A stretch of 64,000 nt of DNA from Leisingera sp. S132 (GTDB taxonomy: Bacteria > Pseudomonadota > Alphaproteobacteria > Rhodobacterales > Rhodobacteraceae), in the NCBI RefSeq assembly GCF_025144465.1, contig NZ_CP083556.1, positions 62,001 through 126,000 on the forward strand, given 5' to 3'. Below, one piece after another: positions 22,933 to 32,400 of the stretch. Both the position numbers and the translations under genes were made by a program. Numbering within the stretch: the stretch's first letter is position 1; every line of letters starts with the position of its first letter. The notes beneath the pieces are model-generated. The model searched no databases. It worked only from the letters and a program-made list of their open reading frames with translations, and was not told the origin of the DNA.

Positions 22933-24141
22933 ATGGGATTGCGCAGCTTCTTTGACAGGATCGAACCGCATTTCGAGAAGGGGGGCAAGTACGAAAAGCT
23001 CTTCCCCGTCTACGAGATGGTGGAGTCCTTCCTTTATACCCCGAAAACCGTCACCTCGGTGGCGCCGCATGCCCGCTCATACGTCGATATGAAGCGGATC
23101 ATGACCTATGTGGTGATCGCTACCATCCCCTGCATCCTGTGGGGCATGTGGAACACCGGTTATCAGGCCAACTCGGCAATTGCCGCGCTGGGGGCTGATG
23201 CGGCCACCGGCTGGCGGATTGCCCTGCTGCAGATGTTCGGCATCTCGCTGGATGCGGCAAACCCGATGGCCAATATCGCGCACGGGTTCCTGTATTTCCT
23301 GCCGATCTACATCGTGACGCTGGTTGCGGGCGGCATCTTTGAAGTCATCTTTGCCACCGTCCGCGGCCATGAGGTGAACGAGGGCTTCCTTGTGACCTCG
23401 ATGCTTTACACCCTGATCATGCCGGCCTCCGCGCCGCTGTGGCAGGTGGCGCTTGGCATCATCTTCGGCGTGGTGATCGGCAAGGAAGTCTTTGGCGGCA
23501 CCGGCAAGAACTTCCTGAACCCGGCACTGGTGGGCCGTGCGTTCCTGTATTTCGCCTATCCGGCGAACATGTCGGGCGATGCGGTCTGGACCCCGGTTGA
23601 CGGCTTCTCCGGCGCGACCGCGCTGGGTGTGACTGCGGCTGATGGCGTGCAGGCGCTGGCCGCCAAGGGCATCGAATGGTCGGATGCGTTCTTTGGCATC
23701 ATTCAGGGCAGCTTCGGCGAGACCTCGACGCTGGCCTGCGCCATCGGTCTGGGCTTTCTGCTGTTCACCAAAATCGCCAACTGGCGCCTGATCGTGGGCT
23801 GCCTGGCGGGCATGATCGCCTTCTCGATGCTGCTGAACCTGATCGGTTCCGACAGCAACCCGATGTTTGCGATGCCGTGGTACTGGCACCTGGTGCTGGG
23901 CGGCTATGCCTTTGGCCTGGTGTTCATGGTGACAGAGCCGGTTTCGGCGTCGCACACCAACGCGGGCCGCTATATCTACGGTGCCCTCATCGGTGTGATG
24001 GTGGTGCTGATCCGGGTGCTGAACCCTGCCTTCCCCGAAGGCATGATGCTGGCGATCCTGTTCGGCAACGTCTTTGCACCGCTGATCGACTACTTCGTCG
24101 TGCAGGCAAACATCAAACGGAGGGCGCGCCGCCATGGCTGA
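22933..24141 (+). CDS. nqrB: Na+-NQR subunit B
   Basis: NqrB is the main membrane subunit and carries a covalent FMN and riboflavin; it takes part in Na+ transport and quinone reduction. The 402-residue protein has about ten membrane segments and the flavinylation motif DGFSGATALG, with Thr229 as the phosphoester-linked FMN site. Conserved segments GGTGKNFLNPALVGRAFLYFAYP and MVTEPVSASHTNAGRYIYG are present. It overlaps nqrC by 8 bases. FMN attachment requires the ApbE encoded at 41626. Confidence 0.96.
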   Translation: MGLRSFFDRIEPHFEKGGKYEKLFPVYEMVESFLYTPKTVTSVAPHARSYVDMKRIMTYVVIATIPCILWGMWNTGYQANSAIAALGADAATGWRIALLQMFGISLDAANPMANIAHGFLYFLPIYIVTLVAGGIFEVIFATVRGHEVNEGFLVTSMLYTLIMPASAPLWQVALGIIFGVVIGKEVFGGTGKNFLNPALVGRAFLYFAYPANMSGDAVWTPVDGFSGATALGVTAADGVQALAAKGIEWSDAFFGIIQGSFGETSTLACAIGLGFLLFTKIANWRLIVGCLAGMIAFSMLLNLIGSDSNPMFAMPWYWHLVLGGYAFGLVFMVTEPVSASHTNAGRYIYGALIGVMVVLIRVLNPAFPEGMMLAILFGNVFAPLIDYFVVQANIKRRARRHG

Positions 24142-24937
24142 GACCCAAAGCAAAGGCCTGATTGGCCGCTTCCTCGCCGCGTCGCCGGACTCTGTCGGCA
24201 AGACCTTGTTCATCGCTGTTGCCGTTTGCCTGGTGGCCTCGATGATCGTGTCCACCGCCGCCGTGTCCCTGCGCCCGGTGCAGGAAATCAACAAGAAACG
24301 CGACAAGCAGCTGAACGTGCTGCAGGTGGCCGGCCTCTATGAGCCGGGCCAGAACGTGGCCGAAGCCTTTGCCGCCTTTGAGCCGCGGGTGCTGGACCTG
24401 GAGACCGGTGAATTCACCGACCAGTTCGACGCCGCCAATTTCGACGGTCTGGCCGCTGCGCAGGACCCGGAGCTGAGCCGTGCGCTGGAGAACGACCCGG
24501 CGGGCATCGGCCGCCAGTCGCGTTACAAGACCGTGTACCTGCTGCGCGAGGAAAACGGCGATCTGGACAAGGTGATCCTGCCGATCCACGGCTACGGCCT
24601 GTGGTCGACCCTCTATGGCTTCATCGCGGTTGAGGAAAACGGCAACGACATCTTTGGCCTGCAGTTCTATCAGCACGGCGAAACCCCGGGCCTCGGCGCC
24701 GAGGTGGACAACCCGCGCTGGAAATCCCAGTGGCAGGGCAAGAAGCTGCATGACGAAAGCGGCGAGCTGCAGATCAGCGTTGCCAAGGCGCAGGGCCCTG
24801 CCGGGCCGGAGCACCATATCGACGCGCTGGCCGGTGCGACGCTGACCTCTGTCGGCGTGGACAACCTGGTGAAATTCTGGATGGGCGAAGAGGGCTATGC
24901 ACCCTTCCTGGCCGCCCTTAAAGCGGGAGAGCTCTGA
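24134..24937 (+). CDS. nqrC: Na+-NQR subunit C
   Basis: NqrC is a single-span subunit whose periplasmic domain holds a covalent FMN. The 267-residue protein has a membrane helix at about 22-45 and the flavin attachment motif AGATLTSVG, with Thr236 as the expected FMN site. The usual Ser before Gly in this motif is Ala here. [12 protein letters not shown] and [16 protein letters not shown] are typical of NqrC and RnfG. The gene overlaps both neighbours, indicating translational coupling. Confidence 0.95.
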   Translation: MAETQSKGLIGRFLAASPDSVGKTLFIAVAVCLVASMIVSTAAVSLRPVQEINKKRDKQLNVLQVAGLYEPGQNVAEAFAAFEPRVLDLETGEFTDQFDAANFDGLAAAQDPELSRALENDPAGIGRQSRYKTVYLLREENGDLDKVILPIHGYGLWSTLYGFIAVEENGNDIFGLQFYQHGETPGLGAEVDNPRWKSQWQGKKLHDESGELQISVAKAQGPAGPEHHIDALAGATLTSVGVDNLVKFWMGEEGYAPFLAALKAGEL

Positions 24938-25590
24938 TGGCGCAGACCAAGAAAGACATGCTGGTCGACCCATTGGTCGACAACAACCCGATCACGCTGC
25001 AGGTTCTGGGCATCTGCTCGGCGCTGGCGGTGACCTCCTCTCTGCAGGTGGCGTTTGTGATGACCCTGGCGGTGACATTTGTGACCGCGTTCTCGTCGAT
25101 GTTCATCTCTATCCTGCGCAACCAGATCCCCTCGTCGATCCGGATCATCGTGCAGATGGTGATCATCGCCTCGCTGGTGATCCTGGTGGACCAAGTGCTC
25201 AAGGCCTATGCTTTTGAGATCTCCAAGACCCTGTCGGTTTTTGTTGGCCTGATTATCACCAATTGTATCGTGATGGGCCGCGCCGAGGCGTTTGCCATGA
25301 GCAACCCGCCGGTGGCGTCGTTCATCGATGGCCTGGGCAATGGCATGGGCTATGGCCTGATCCTGATGCTGGTCGGCATCATCCGCGAGCTGTTCGGCTC
25401 CGGCTCCCTGTTTGGCATCACCATCCTGGAAACCGTGAACAACGGCGGCTGGTATGTGCCGAACGGCATGCTGCTGCTGCCGCCCTCGGCGTTCTTCGTG
25501 ATCGGCCTTTTGATCTGGGCGTTCCGCACCTGGAAGCCGAACCAGGTCGAAGAGCGTGAATATAAAATCCAGAATGTGGAGGCGCACTGA
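24937..25590 (+). CDS. nqrD: Na+-NQR subunit D
   Basis: A 217-residue integral membrane subunit of the NqrD/RnfE family with six predicted helices. The intramembrane iron-site cysteines appear in [17 protein letters not shown] (Cys28) and [16 protein letters not shown] (near 108). With NqrE it forms the inverted pair that holds the [2Fe-2S] centre in the membrane. It starts with the last base of the nqrC stop (TGATG) and ends against the nqrE ATG in the same way. Confidence 0.95.
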   Translation: MAQTKKDMLVDPLVDNNPITLQVLGICSALAVTSSLQVAFVMTLAVTFVTAFSSMFISILRNQIPSSIRIIVQMVIIASLVILVDQVLKAYAFEISKTLSVFVGLIITNCIVMGRAEAFAMSNPPVASFIDGLGNGMGYGLILMLVGIIRELFGSGSLFGITILETVNNGGWYVPNGMLLLPPSAFFVIGLLIWAFRTWKPNQVEEREYKIQNVEAH

Positions 25591-26198
25591 TGGAAGGGCT
25601 GATTTCACTCGCCGTTAAGGCCATCTTTGTCGAGAACCTCGCGCTCTCCTTCTTCCTGGGCATGTGCACCTTCATCGCGGTGTCCAAGAAGATCTCCACC
25701 GCGCTGGGTCTGGGGATTTCGGTGATGCTGGTGCAGGCCATCACCGTGCCGACCAACAACTTGCTGCTGACCTACCTCTTGAAGCCGGGCGCGCTGGCCT
25801 GGGCGGGTTTCCCGGATGTGGATCTGACCTTTCTCGGCCTGATCTCCTATATCGGGGTGATCGCGGCGATGGTGCAGATCCTGGAGATGATCCTCGATAA
25901 GTACTTCCCGCCGCTCTACAACGCGCTGGGGGTGTTCCTGCCGCTTATCACGGTGAACTGCGCCATCCTGGGCGGATCGCTGTTCATGGTGGAACGCGAC
26001 TACAACTTCGCGGAAGCAACCACTTACGGCCTCTCCTCCGGCTTTGGCTGGGCGCTGGCGATCACCGCGATGGCGGGCGTGCGCGAGAAGCTGAAGTATT
26101 CCGACGTGCCGGACGGCCTGCAGGGCCTGGGCATCACCTTTATCACCGCGGGTCTGATGGCGATGGCCTTCATGTCCTTCAGCGGCGTCAAACTGTAA
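25590..26198 (+). CDS. nqrE: Na+-NQR subunit E
   Basis: A 202-residue integral membrane subunit of the NqrE/RnfA family, six helices, opposite topology to NqrD. Cysteines in [14 protein letters not shown] (Cys26) and [24 protein letters not shown] (near 120) are the iron-site residues of the family. Starts at the ATG overlapping the nqrD stop and is followed by nqrF after 16 bases. Confidence 0.95.
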   Translation: MEGLISLAVKAIFVENLALSFFLGMCTFIAVSKKISTALGLGISVMLVQAITVPTNNLLLTYLLKPGALAWAGFPDVDLTFLGLISYIGVIAAMVQILEMILDKYFPPLYNALGVFLPLITVNCAILGGSLFMVERDYNFAEATTYGLSSGFGWALAITAMAGVREKLKYSDVPDGLQGLGITFITAGLMAMAFMSFSGVKL

Positions 26199-26214
26199 GG
26201 GAGCGTCTGAAGTT

Positions 26215-27438
26215 ATGGAAACTTTCTCGCTCGGCGTTGTCCTGTTCACGTTGATCGTGCTGGCGCTGGTGGCCATCATTCTGGCCGCCCGCTCCCGCCT
26301 GGTCGCGTCCGGCAACGTCAACATCACCATCAACGGTGAAAAAACCATCTCGGTGCCTGCGGGCGGCAAGCTCTTGCAGACGCTGGCGGCTGAGAAACTG
26401 TTTGTCCCCTCCGCCTGCGGCGGCGGCGGCACCTGCGCCCAGTGCCGGGTGCGTGTGCATTCCGGCGGCGGCTCGATCCTGCCGACCGAGGAAAGCCACA
26501 TCACCAAGCGCGAGGCCGCCTGCGGCGACCGCCTGTCCTGTCAGGTTGCGGTCAAGCAGGACATGGAGGTCGAAGTCCCCGAAGAGGTCTTTGGCGTCAA
26601 GAAGTGGCGCTGCAAGGTGCGCTCCAACGACAACGTGGCGACCTTCATCAAGGCGCTGGTGCTGGAGCTGCCCGAAGGCGAGGATGTGAACTTCCGCGCT
26701 GGCGGCTACATCCAGATCGAGGCGCCCGCCCACCAGCTGTCCTACACTGATTTCGACGTGCAGGAAGAATACCGCGAGGACTGGGACCGGTTTAACCTGT
26801 GGCAGTATAAGTCCGTCGTGGATGAGCCGGTCGAGCGCGCCTATTCGATGGCGAACTACCCGGACGAGAAGGGCATCATCATGCTGAACGTCCGCGTCGC
26901 CTCGCCGCCGCCGGGGTCCAGCGACATTCCGGCAGGCAAGATGTCGTCCTACATCTTCAACCTGAAACCGGGCGACGAAGTCACCATCTCCGGTCCGTTC
27001 GGCGAGTTTTTTGCCCGCGACACCCAGAAGGAAATGGTCTTCATCGGCGGCGGCGCCGGCATGGCGCCGATGCGCAGCCATATCTTCGACCAGCTGAAGC
27101 GTCTGCAGAACCGCGACCGCAAGATCAGCTTCTGGTATGGTGCGCGCTCGAAGAAAGAGATGTTCTTTGTCGAGGACTTCGACCAGCTGGCGGAGGAGTT
27201 CGACAACTTCGAATGGCATGTCGCCCTGTCCGACGCGCAGCCGGAGGACGACTGGAAAGGCTACACCGGCTTTATCCATAACGTCCTGTTCGAGGAATAC
27301 CTCAAGAACCACCCGGCGCCGGAAGACTGCGAGTTCTACATGTGCGGCCCGCCGATCATGAACCAGTCGGTGATCAACATGCTCTTGGATCTGGGTGTGG
27401 ACCGCGAGGACATCATGCTGGACGACTTCGGCGGCTGA
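26215..27438 (+). CDS. nqrF: Na+-NQR subunit F, NADH dehydrogenase
   Basis: NqrF is the electron entry point, oxidising NADH at an FAD and passing electrons to a [2Fe-2S] cluster. The 407-residue protein has a membrane anchor (about 4-24), a ferredoxin domain with cluster ligands Cys68, Cys74, Cys77 and Cys109, the FAD-binding RAYSMANYP (near 210) and the NADH-binding [17 protein letters not shown] followed by [13 protein letters not shown] near the C terminus. It closes the operon and is followed by a strong terminator. Confidence 0.96.
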   Translation: METFSLGVVLFTLIVLALVAIILAARSRLVASGNVNITINGEKTISVPAGGKLLQTLAAEKLFVPSACGGGGTCAQCRVRVHSGGGSILPTEESHITKREAACGDRLSCQVAVKQDMEVEVPEEVFGVKKWRCKVRSNDNVATFIKALVLELPEGEDVNFRAGGYIQIEAPAHQLSYTDFDVQEEYREDWDRFNLWQYKSVVDEPVERAYSMANYPDEKGIIMLNVRVASPPPGSSDIPAGKMSSYIFNLKPGDEVTISGPFGEFFARDTQKEMVFIGGGAGMAPMRSHIFDQLKRLQNRDRKISFWYGARSKKEMFFVEDFDQLAEEFDNFEWHVALSDAQPEDDWKGYTGFIHNVLFEEYLKNHPAPEDCEFYMCGPPIMNQSVINMLLDLGVDREDIMLDDFGG

Positions 27439-27460
27439 GCCGGAGAGACCCCAAAACACG

Positions 27461-27491
27461 AAGCCCCGGATGGAAACATCCGGGGCTTTTT
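27461..27491 (+). terminator. Rho-independent terminator of the nqr operon
   Basis: A perfect 12-bp stem (AAGCCCCGGATG with CATCCGGGGCTT) with a GAAA tetraloop and a T tract, 22 bases after the nqrF stop. It isolates nqrA-F from the genes downstream. Confidence 0.93.
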
Positions 27492-27583
27492 GCTGTCTTC
27501 AAACCGGGGCCGGGGAGGGGGGTGACATGTATGCACCCCCTGTGCACCCTCTGTACACCCCCCGTGCACCGGCTGGCCAGAAA

Positions 27584-28165
27584 TCACTCCGCCTTCAGCT
27601 CGCTGACGATCTGGATGGTGATCGGCCCGGTGGAGAAACCGCCGACGCCGAATGCCTGGTGGTCGATTGTTGTGGTGGCTTCAAACGCCGCCCAATCGCC
27701 TTGGTAGTATTCGATCGCGCCGCCCAGAGGATGCGGGCCGAGGTGGGTCATGGTGGTATCCAGCACCACGGACTGGGTGGTGCCATGAATGGTCAGGTCG
27801 CCGGTCACCTTGGCGGTCTTGTCGCCGGTCTTTTCGATCCCGGTGCTGACAAAGGTGATCTCGGGGTAGGTTGCGACCTCCAGGAAGTCGGCGCTGGACA
27901 GGTGGTCGTCCAGCGGCCCGAAGCCGGTGGAGACACTGTCCGCCTTGATGGTCACATTCAGGGTGGACGCTTCGGGGTTTTCCGGGTCCAGAACCAGGGT
28001 GCCCTGGGCGTCGGTAAACTCGCCGCTCTGCATCGAGACGCCGGCGTGGCTCCAGCTGAAGCGAACCTCAGTATGGCCCTGGTCGGTCTTGTAGGTGGTG
28101 GCGGCAAAGGCGGCGGGGGCGGCCAGCAGCGCCGCTGCAGCAAGGGAGGCAATCCTGATCATCAT
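27584..28165 (-). CDS. YceI-family periplasmic lipid-binding protein
   Basis: A 193-residue YceI-like protein. It has a Sec signal peptide (MMIRIASLAAAALLAAPAAFA, cleavage after Ala21), then the lipocalin-like YceI barrel with TYKTDQGHTEVRFSWSHAGVS and the later motifs DHLSSADFLEVATYPEITFVST, KVTGDLTIHGTTQSVVLD and DHQAFGVG. Members bind polyisoprenoid chains in the periplasm. The ATG at 28165 has AGGAAG upstream; the extension to 28399 runs into the divergent MarR gene. It is divergent from the marR gene with a 151-bp gap, so MarR may regulate it. Confidence 0.9.
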   Translation of the reverse strand: MMIRIASLAAAALLAAPAAFAATTYKTDQGHTEVRFSWSHAGVSMQSGEFTDAQGTLVLDPENPEASTLNVTIKADSVSTGFGPLDDHLSSADFLEVATYPEITFVSTGIEKTGDKTAKVTGDLTIHGTTQSVVLDTTMTHLGPHPLGGAIEYYQGDWAAFEATTTIDHQAFGVGGFSTGPITIQIVSELKAE

Positions 28166-28316
28166 GGCAGTCTTCCTGTCGGATGGGGTTGGGCCGGGAA
28201 CGGCTCTTGTTACGTGAGGATGCGATTGATCCGGGATGGATGCTATGACATCTATCTGCTTGCATCCACCGGCAACGGCGGAACCTCTCCCTTGTTCACC
28301 AACTCGTGATGACCGC

Positions 28317-28760
28317 ATGACACCCAGCAAACGCGAAACCGCAATCTGGATCCTGCTGAACCGCGCCCACCGGCAGACCCACCGCGATATGGAGGCCAAG
28401 CTGCGGACGGCGGGGCTGCCGCCGCTCAGGTGGTATGATGTGCTGTGGGGGATCGAGATGGCCGGGGAGGACGGCGTGCGGGCCTATGAGCTGACCCGCA
28501 ACCTTCTGTTCGAGCAATCCAACCTGTCACGCATTCTGGCCCAGATGGTGAAACAGGGGCTGGTGCGTGAAACCGTGTTTCAACGGGACCGCCGCGGCAA
28601 GCTGCTGCATCTGACAGAAGACGGCGCGGCGCTGCGGTTGCAGATGTGGCAAATCTACGGTGCGGCGATCAAACAGGCGATGGAACCCTTGGACAGCGCG
28701 GAGGATCTGGAGGTGTTTCTGGAACGCCTGCAAAAGACCGGCGGCGGGCCGTTTCCGTGA
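28317..28760 (+). CDS. MarR-family transcriptional regulator
   Basis: A 147-residue winged-helix protein. Helices at 1-45 precede the DNA-binding segment RAYELTRNLLFEQSNLSRILAQMV in part (about 58-82) and the beta wing LVRETVFQRDRRGKLLHLTEDGA (about 85-108). Such proteins act as dimeric ligand-responsive repressors. The ATG at 28317 gives the MarR-like N terminus MTPSKRETAIWILLNRAHRQ; an upstream ATG at 28236 would add 27 unrelated residues. It is divergent from yceI. A broken copy of this gene is at 39750-40158. Confidence 0.85.
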   Translation: MTPSKRETAIWILLNRAHRQTHRDMEAKLRTAGLPPLRWYDVLWGIEMAGEDGVRAYELTRNLLFEQSNLSRILAQMVKQGLVRETVFQRDRRGKLLHLTEDGAALRLQMWQIYGAAIKQAMEPLDSAEDLEVFLERLQKTGGGPFP

Positions 28761-29470
28761 CCATCAGGCGCCGGGTGGAAAAGACCTTTCGCTGCCGGCC
28801 AGGGCAGAACTCTGGATTGCAGGCTGCCAGACTATTCTGAGGCGAACCGGGTCTTCAGTATGGGGCATGCGAAAAAATGGATGGCCGGACAAAGCGTGAA
28901 TTCGCTGCGTTCTGATTCAACGGCGGCAAGGTGCGCTGTTTGCCTGCAGGCTTTCCCGCGTGGGCGGCAAGTTGCCGTTCCCATGAGTGCGCACCCAATT
29001 CTCCGGATCGTTGTAAGCCGGTATTCCAGTGCGTTCGAGATTGAGGGCATTCACCAATGCACCGCCACTCTCGTGCGATTTCAGAAAACGAAATCGGCAT
29101 GAACCGTTGACAGGGGAGCCTTCGCACTCCCGCACAGCCAGAGCCAGCTGAAATAGAGGTAAACCGGCATATTGAGCGGTGCCTATACCTAAGGTTTATG
29201 CGCTGCAGACCGTTAGTTTATCCCTTCTGACCGGGGGTTTATCCCTTCTGACCGGGGGTTTATTGCGGCTGCGCCGGAGCCTGTGGCAGTCAGTTGGGAG
29301 ACGGTGCAGAAGCACCGCGGGTGCTTGCTGCGGCAAGGTCTCGAGCAGAGAAAAACGCTACGCTGGAAACTATGACAGGGCGCTTTCAGGCGCCTTTTTC
29401 CGCCTGCGCACATCGGTTCTCTGACGCAACAGTTGGAATTCCGGCACGCCGGAAATGCAGGAGAGAACGG
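28761..29470. other. Long non-coding gap upstream of the giant surface-protein gene
   Basis: 710 bp with no gene I can support; short open frames here lack family features or ribosome sites. It contains the phased GTTTAT array (29195-29264) and a weak hairpin with a T run (29379-29399) in the presumed leader. It is the likely site of control of the following gene. Confidence 0.6.
29195..29264. repeat. Phased GTTTAT repeat array (2.3 copies of a 21-bp unit)
   Basis: GTTTAT occurs at 29195, 29217, 29238 and 29259, that is at intervals of 22, 21 and 21 bp, about two helical turns each. The last copies belong to a perfect 21-bp tandem repeat (29217-29237, 29238-29258) containing CCCTTCTGACCGGGG. 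Phasing on one DNA face suggests cooperative regulator binding, about 210 bp upstream of the start of the giant gene. Confidence 0.7.
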
Positions 29471-32400
29471 GTGGTCAAGACTGTCACGACGGATGCCGGA
29501 GCCTTTGCGGTTTACGAAGCCTACCTGCGGGCAGCCGAAGGCGGCAGCGAGCCGCTGCTGGATCTGAGCGATGCAGGCTTTTACGGCAGCAGCGGCCAGG
29601 GAATGACCGCGGCCGAGCTGCAGCAGGAGAATATTGATATCTCCGCGGCGCTGCTGGCCGGCGAGCAGGGCTACGGCGGTGCCAACCCGCTGTCGGTGGA
29701 GGCCGTCAGTCAGATTGCCGAGTCGCTGCTGGCGCAGGTCAGCCAGGTCTCCGGCCTGACCGCTGAGCCCAATGCCAATTTCACCGATGCCGAGCTGCAG
29801 GCGCGGGCGGATCAGCTGTCTGCTGATATGCTGGCGGAGTTCCAGGCGCAGATTGCGGCCAATCCCTCTGTTGCGGTGGTATTGCCCAGCACGCCGGAGC
29901 AGGAAGCCCAGTTCAACCAGGGTGTGGTGACGGCGGTCAAGGATCTGGCTGACGCGCGGGGCTACTTTCAAAAGCTCGCGGCTGGCGATACCAGCCCCGA
30001 AGTGATCGGGCTGACGGTTGCAGCGGCAGTAAAAACCGCAACCAGCATTCTGGCCGTTCTGCCGCTGCCGCCGGCCGCCAAGGCGGCAGTTAACATCGTC
30101 AACTTTGCTACCTATCTGGCGCCCGGCATTGCCGCGGCGGTGAAGGGCGATGGCGATCCGGCCGCCCTGCTGACCATTGGCCTGCAGATGGCCACCTCGG
30201 TTCTGACCTGGGGGGCGTCAGACTATTTCTTTGACTATATTGCTCCAGTCATCGTGTCAGCTGCTGTGAACGCGGAGCTGGGCGCAAACGGGGTGATCGA
30301 TCTGTCGCCAACGGCGATTACCCAAGGGCTGGTAGAGGCAGCGGTGCATGACAACGGTGGCACCCTGCCTGACTGGTGGTACAGCGCCACCGGCGGCAGC
30401 GGCAATTTCGATCAGACCTATCAGCGTGCGCAGTCAATTGCTGACTCTTACGGCAGTCTGCTCAACCCTCAGAGCTATATGGCCAGCCTGTCGGCGCAGT
30501 TGACCGCGCAATACGCAAGCTACGGAAATTATTATCAGGAACTGACCCTGAATCTTGACTCCAACCTGGGTCCGCAAAGGTATTATTTCTCGCAGAACGG
30601 CGGCTTGACCTACCGGCCGTTCTTTACGGCCTCCAATATCATTCTTCCCGGCGTCGATCCCAATACCTCGAACCCCTGGGACCTGATCAGTGTGATCAAC
30701 GCGCCTGTTGGCATCAACGGCGGGCTTTACGTGCTGGAGAAGGACACCGCAGCCTTCTCGGCCAGCAATGCGGCGGATACGGTCTTTGCCCCGGCAGGCC
30801 GCCCGGTCAATTTGCTGGCGGGCGATGATACGTTCAACTTTGCCCAGGATGCCGCGGGCGGCACCGGTGTCAGCCCCTATTATCAGACTGTCACCGCCGG
30901 GCTGATCGACGGCGGCGATGGTTTTGACACGCTGAGCACCCTGGGCCTGACCGAGGGCAACGCTGCGGGCTATACCGGCGATATCGTCATCGACCACAAT
31001 ACGGTGCGTTATGTCACCGGGCCGTTCTACGGTCTGGATGCGTCGAACTTCCGCACCATTGCCACGCACCGTAACTTCGAGGAGTTCCACACCGGCAGCC
31101 TGCGCCTGTTCGACATGCGCCAGTCCGCATACGCGGTGAAGCTGGTGACAGAGAATGCGACGGACGGTGTTTCGCAATCTCATATCTATGGCTCTGCCTA
31201 CGGCGACACGCTGATTGTTGACAGCGGCCGCAGTGTCACCGCCCGCATCACACTGTGGCAGGGTCAGGTCACCTCGGTCAGCTATGGCGACAACAGCAGC
31301 CAGCTGATTGCGGTCGACGCAGGCGCTGGTCATGACTATGTCGCGGGCGAGCTGGTCAATGGGGCCTCATACCAGGGCGGTGCAGGTATCGACACGTTTG
31401 AGATCCTGACCCCGGACGTGAACCGCGCGCCGGAGCCCAGTGTCATTGCCAACACCTACTTCGTGACCTCTCTGGATCTGGAAACCGGTGCGACATGGAT
31501 GCGGACCCACGCGGTGGGCAATTCAATCCACTCCTGGATCACCACGCCGCATTATGACGTTCTGGTCCACACCGACACCACCGCCACGGTGCAAGGGTTC
31601 GAATGGGCCGTCGGCAGCCAGTACAGCGACATTATCTATGCGCAGAATGCGGGTTCGCGCATCCGCGGCCAGGCGGGCGACGACACGCTGCACGGGCGCG
31701 ATGGCCGGGACCAGCTTTATGGCGGCGACGGCCATGACTCGCTGCTGGGCGGCGGCGGCACCGACCGGCTTCAGGGCGGCAACGGCAACGACACGCTGGA
31801 CGGCGGCGCGGGCCGCGATGTCATCATGGGCGGCAGCGGCGACGATGTCATAACCGACCTGCAGGGAGCCAACCTGATTTCCGGCGGCGCGGGCAATGAC
31901 CGCATCACCACCGGGGACGCCGCGAACGAGATTTTCGGCAGCAGCGGCAACGATACCATCACAACCGGCAATGGTGCCAACACGATCTCTGGCGGGGCCG
32001 GCAATGATCGCATCTACACCGGCAGCGGAAATGACAGTGTCGATCTCGGCGCGGGAGTAGATGAAGTCCTGGCCGGAGCGGGTGATGACACAGTTACTGA
32101 CACCTGGGCCCCGGGAGGTCTGATCTCCTACTACGACCGTCTGACGCTTCAGCCTGTGTACCGCAGTGCCACCGTGGATGGCGGCGAAGGGTACGATGTT
32201 CTGACCCTGGACATCAGCGGCTCATCCATGCTGTTCACGGATTTGGCTATCTTCCGGTCTGAGAGCTTTTCTTACGATTTTGTCACTGGCGTCAGCCACG
32301 GTGCTCTGCCCACCAGCTATGTCAATTTCGAGGAAATCCACCTGACCGGCGGCAATATCACCGTCGATATGGTGGATTGGCTGGACTACGAGCCGGACTT

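Noticed and set aside
28855-29127. Minus-strand 90-codon frame in the gap before the giant gene
   Set aside because: No recognisable family, competing frames of equal length, no ribosome site; considered as a transposase remnant but no supporting motif was found.
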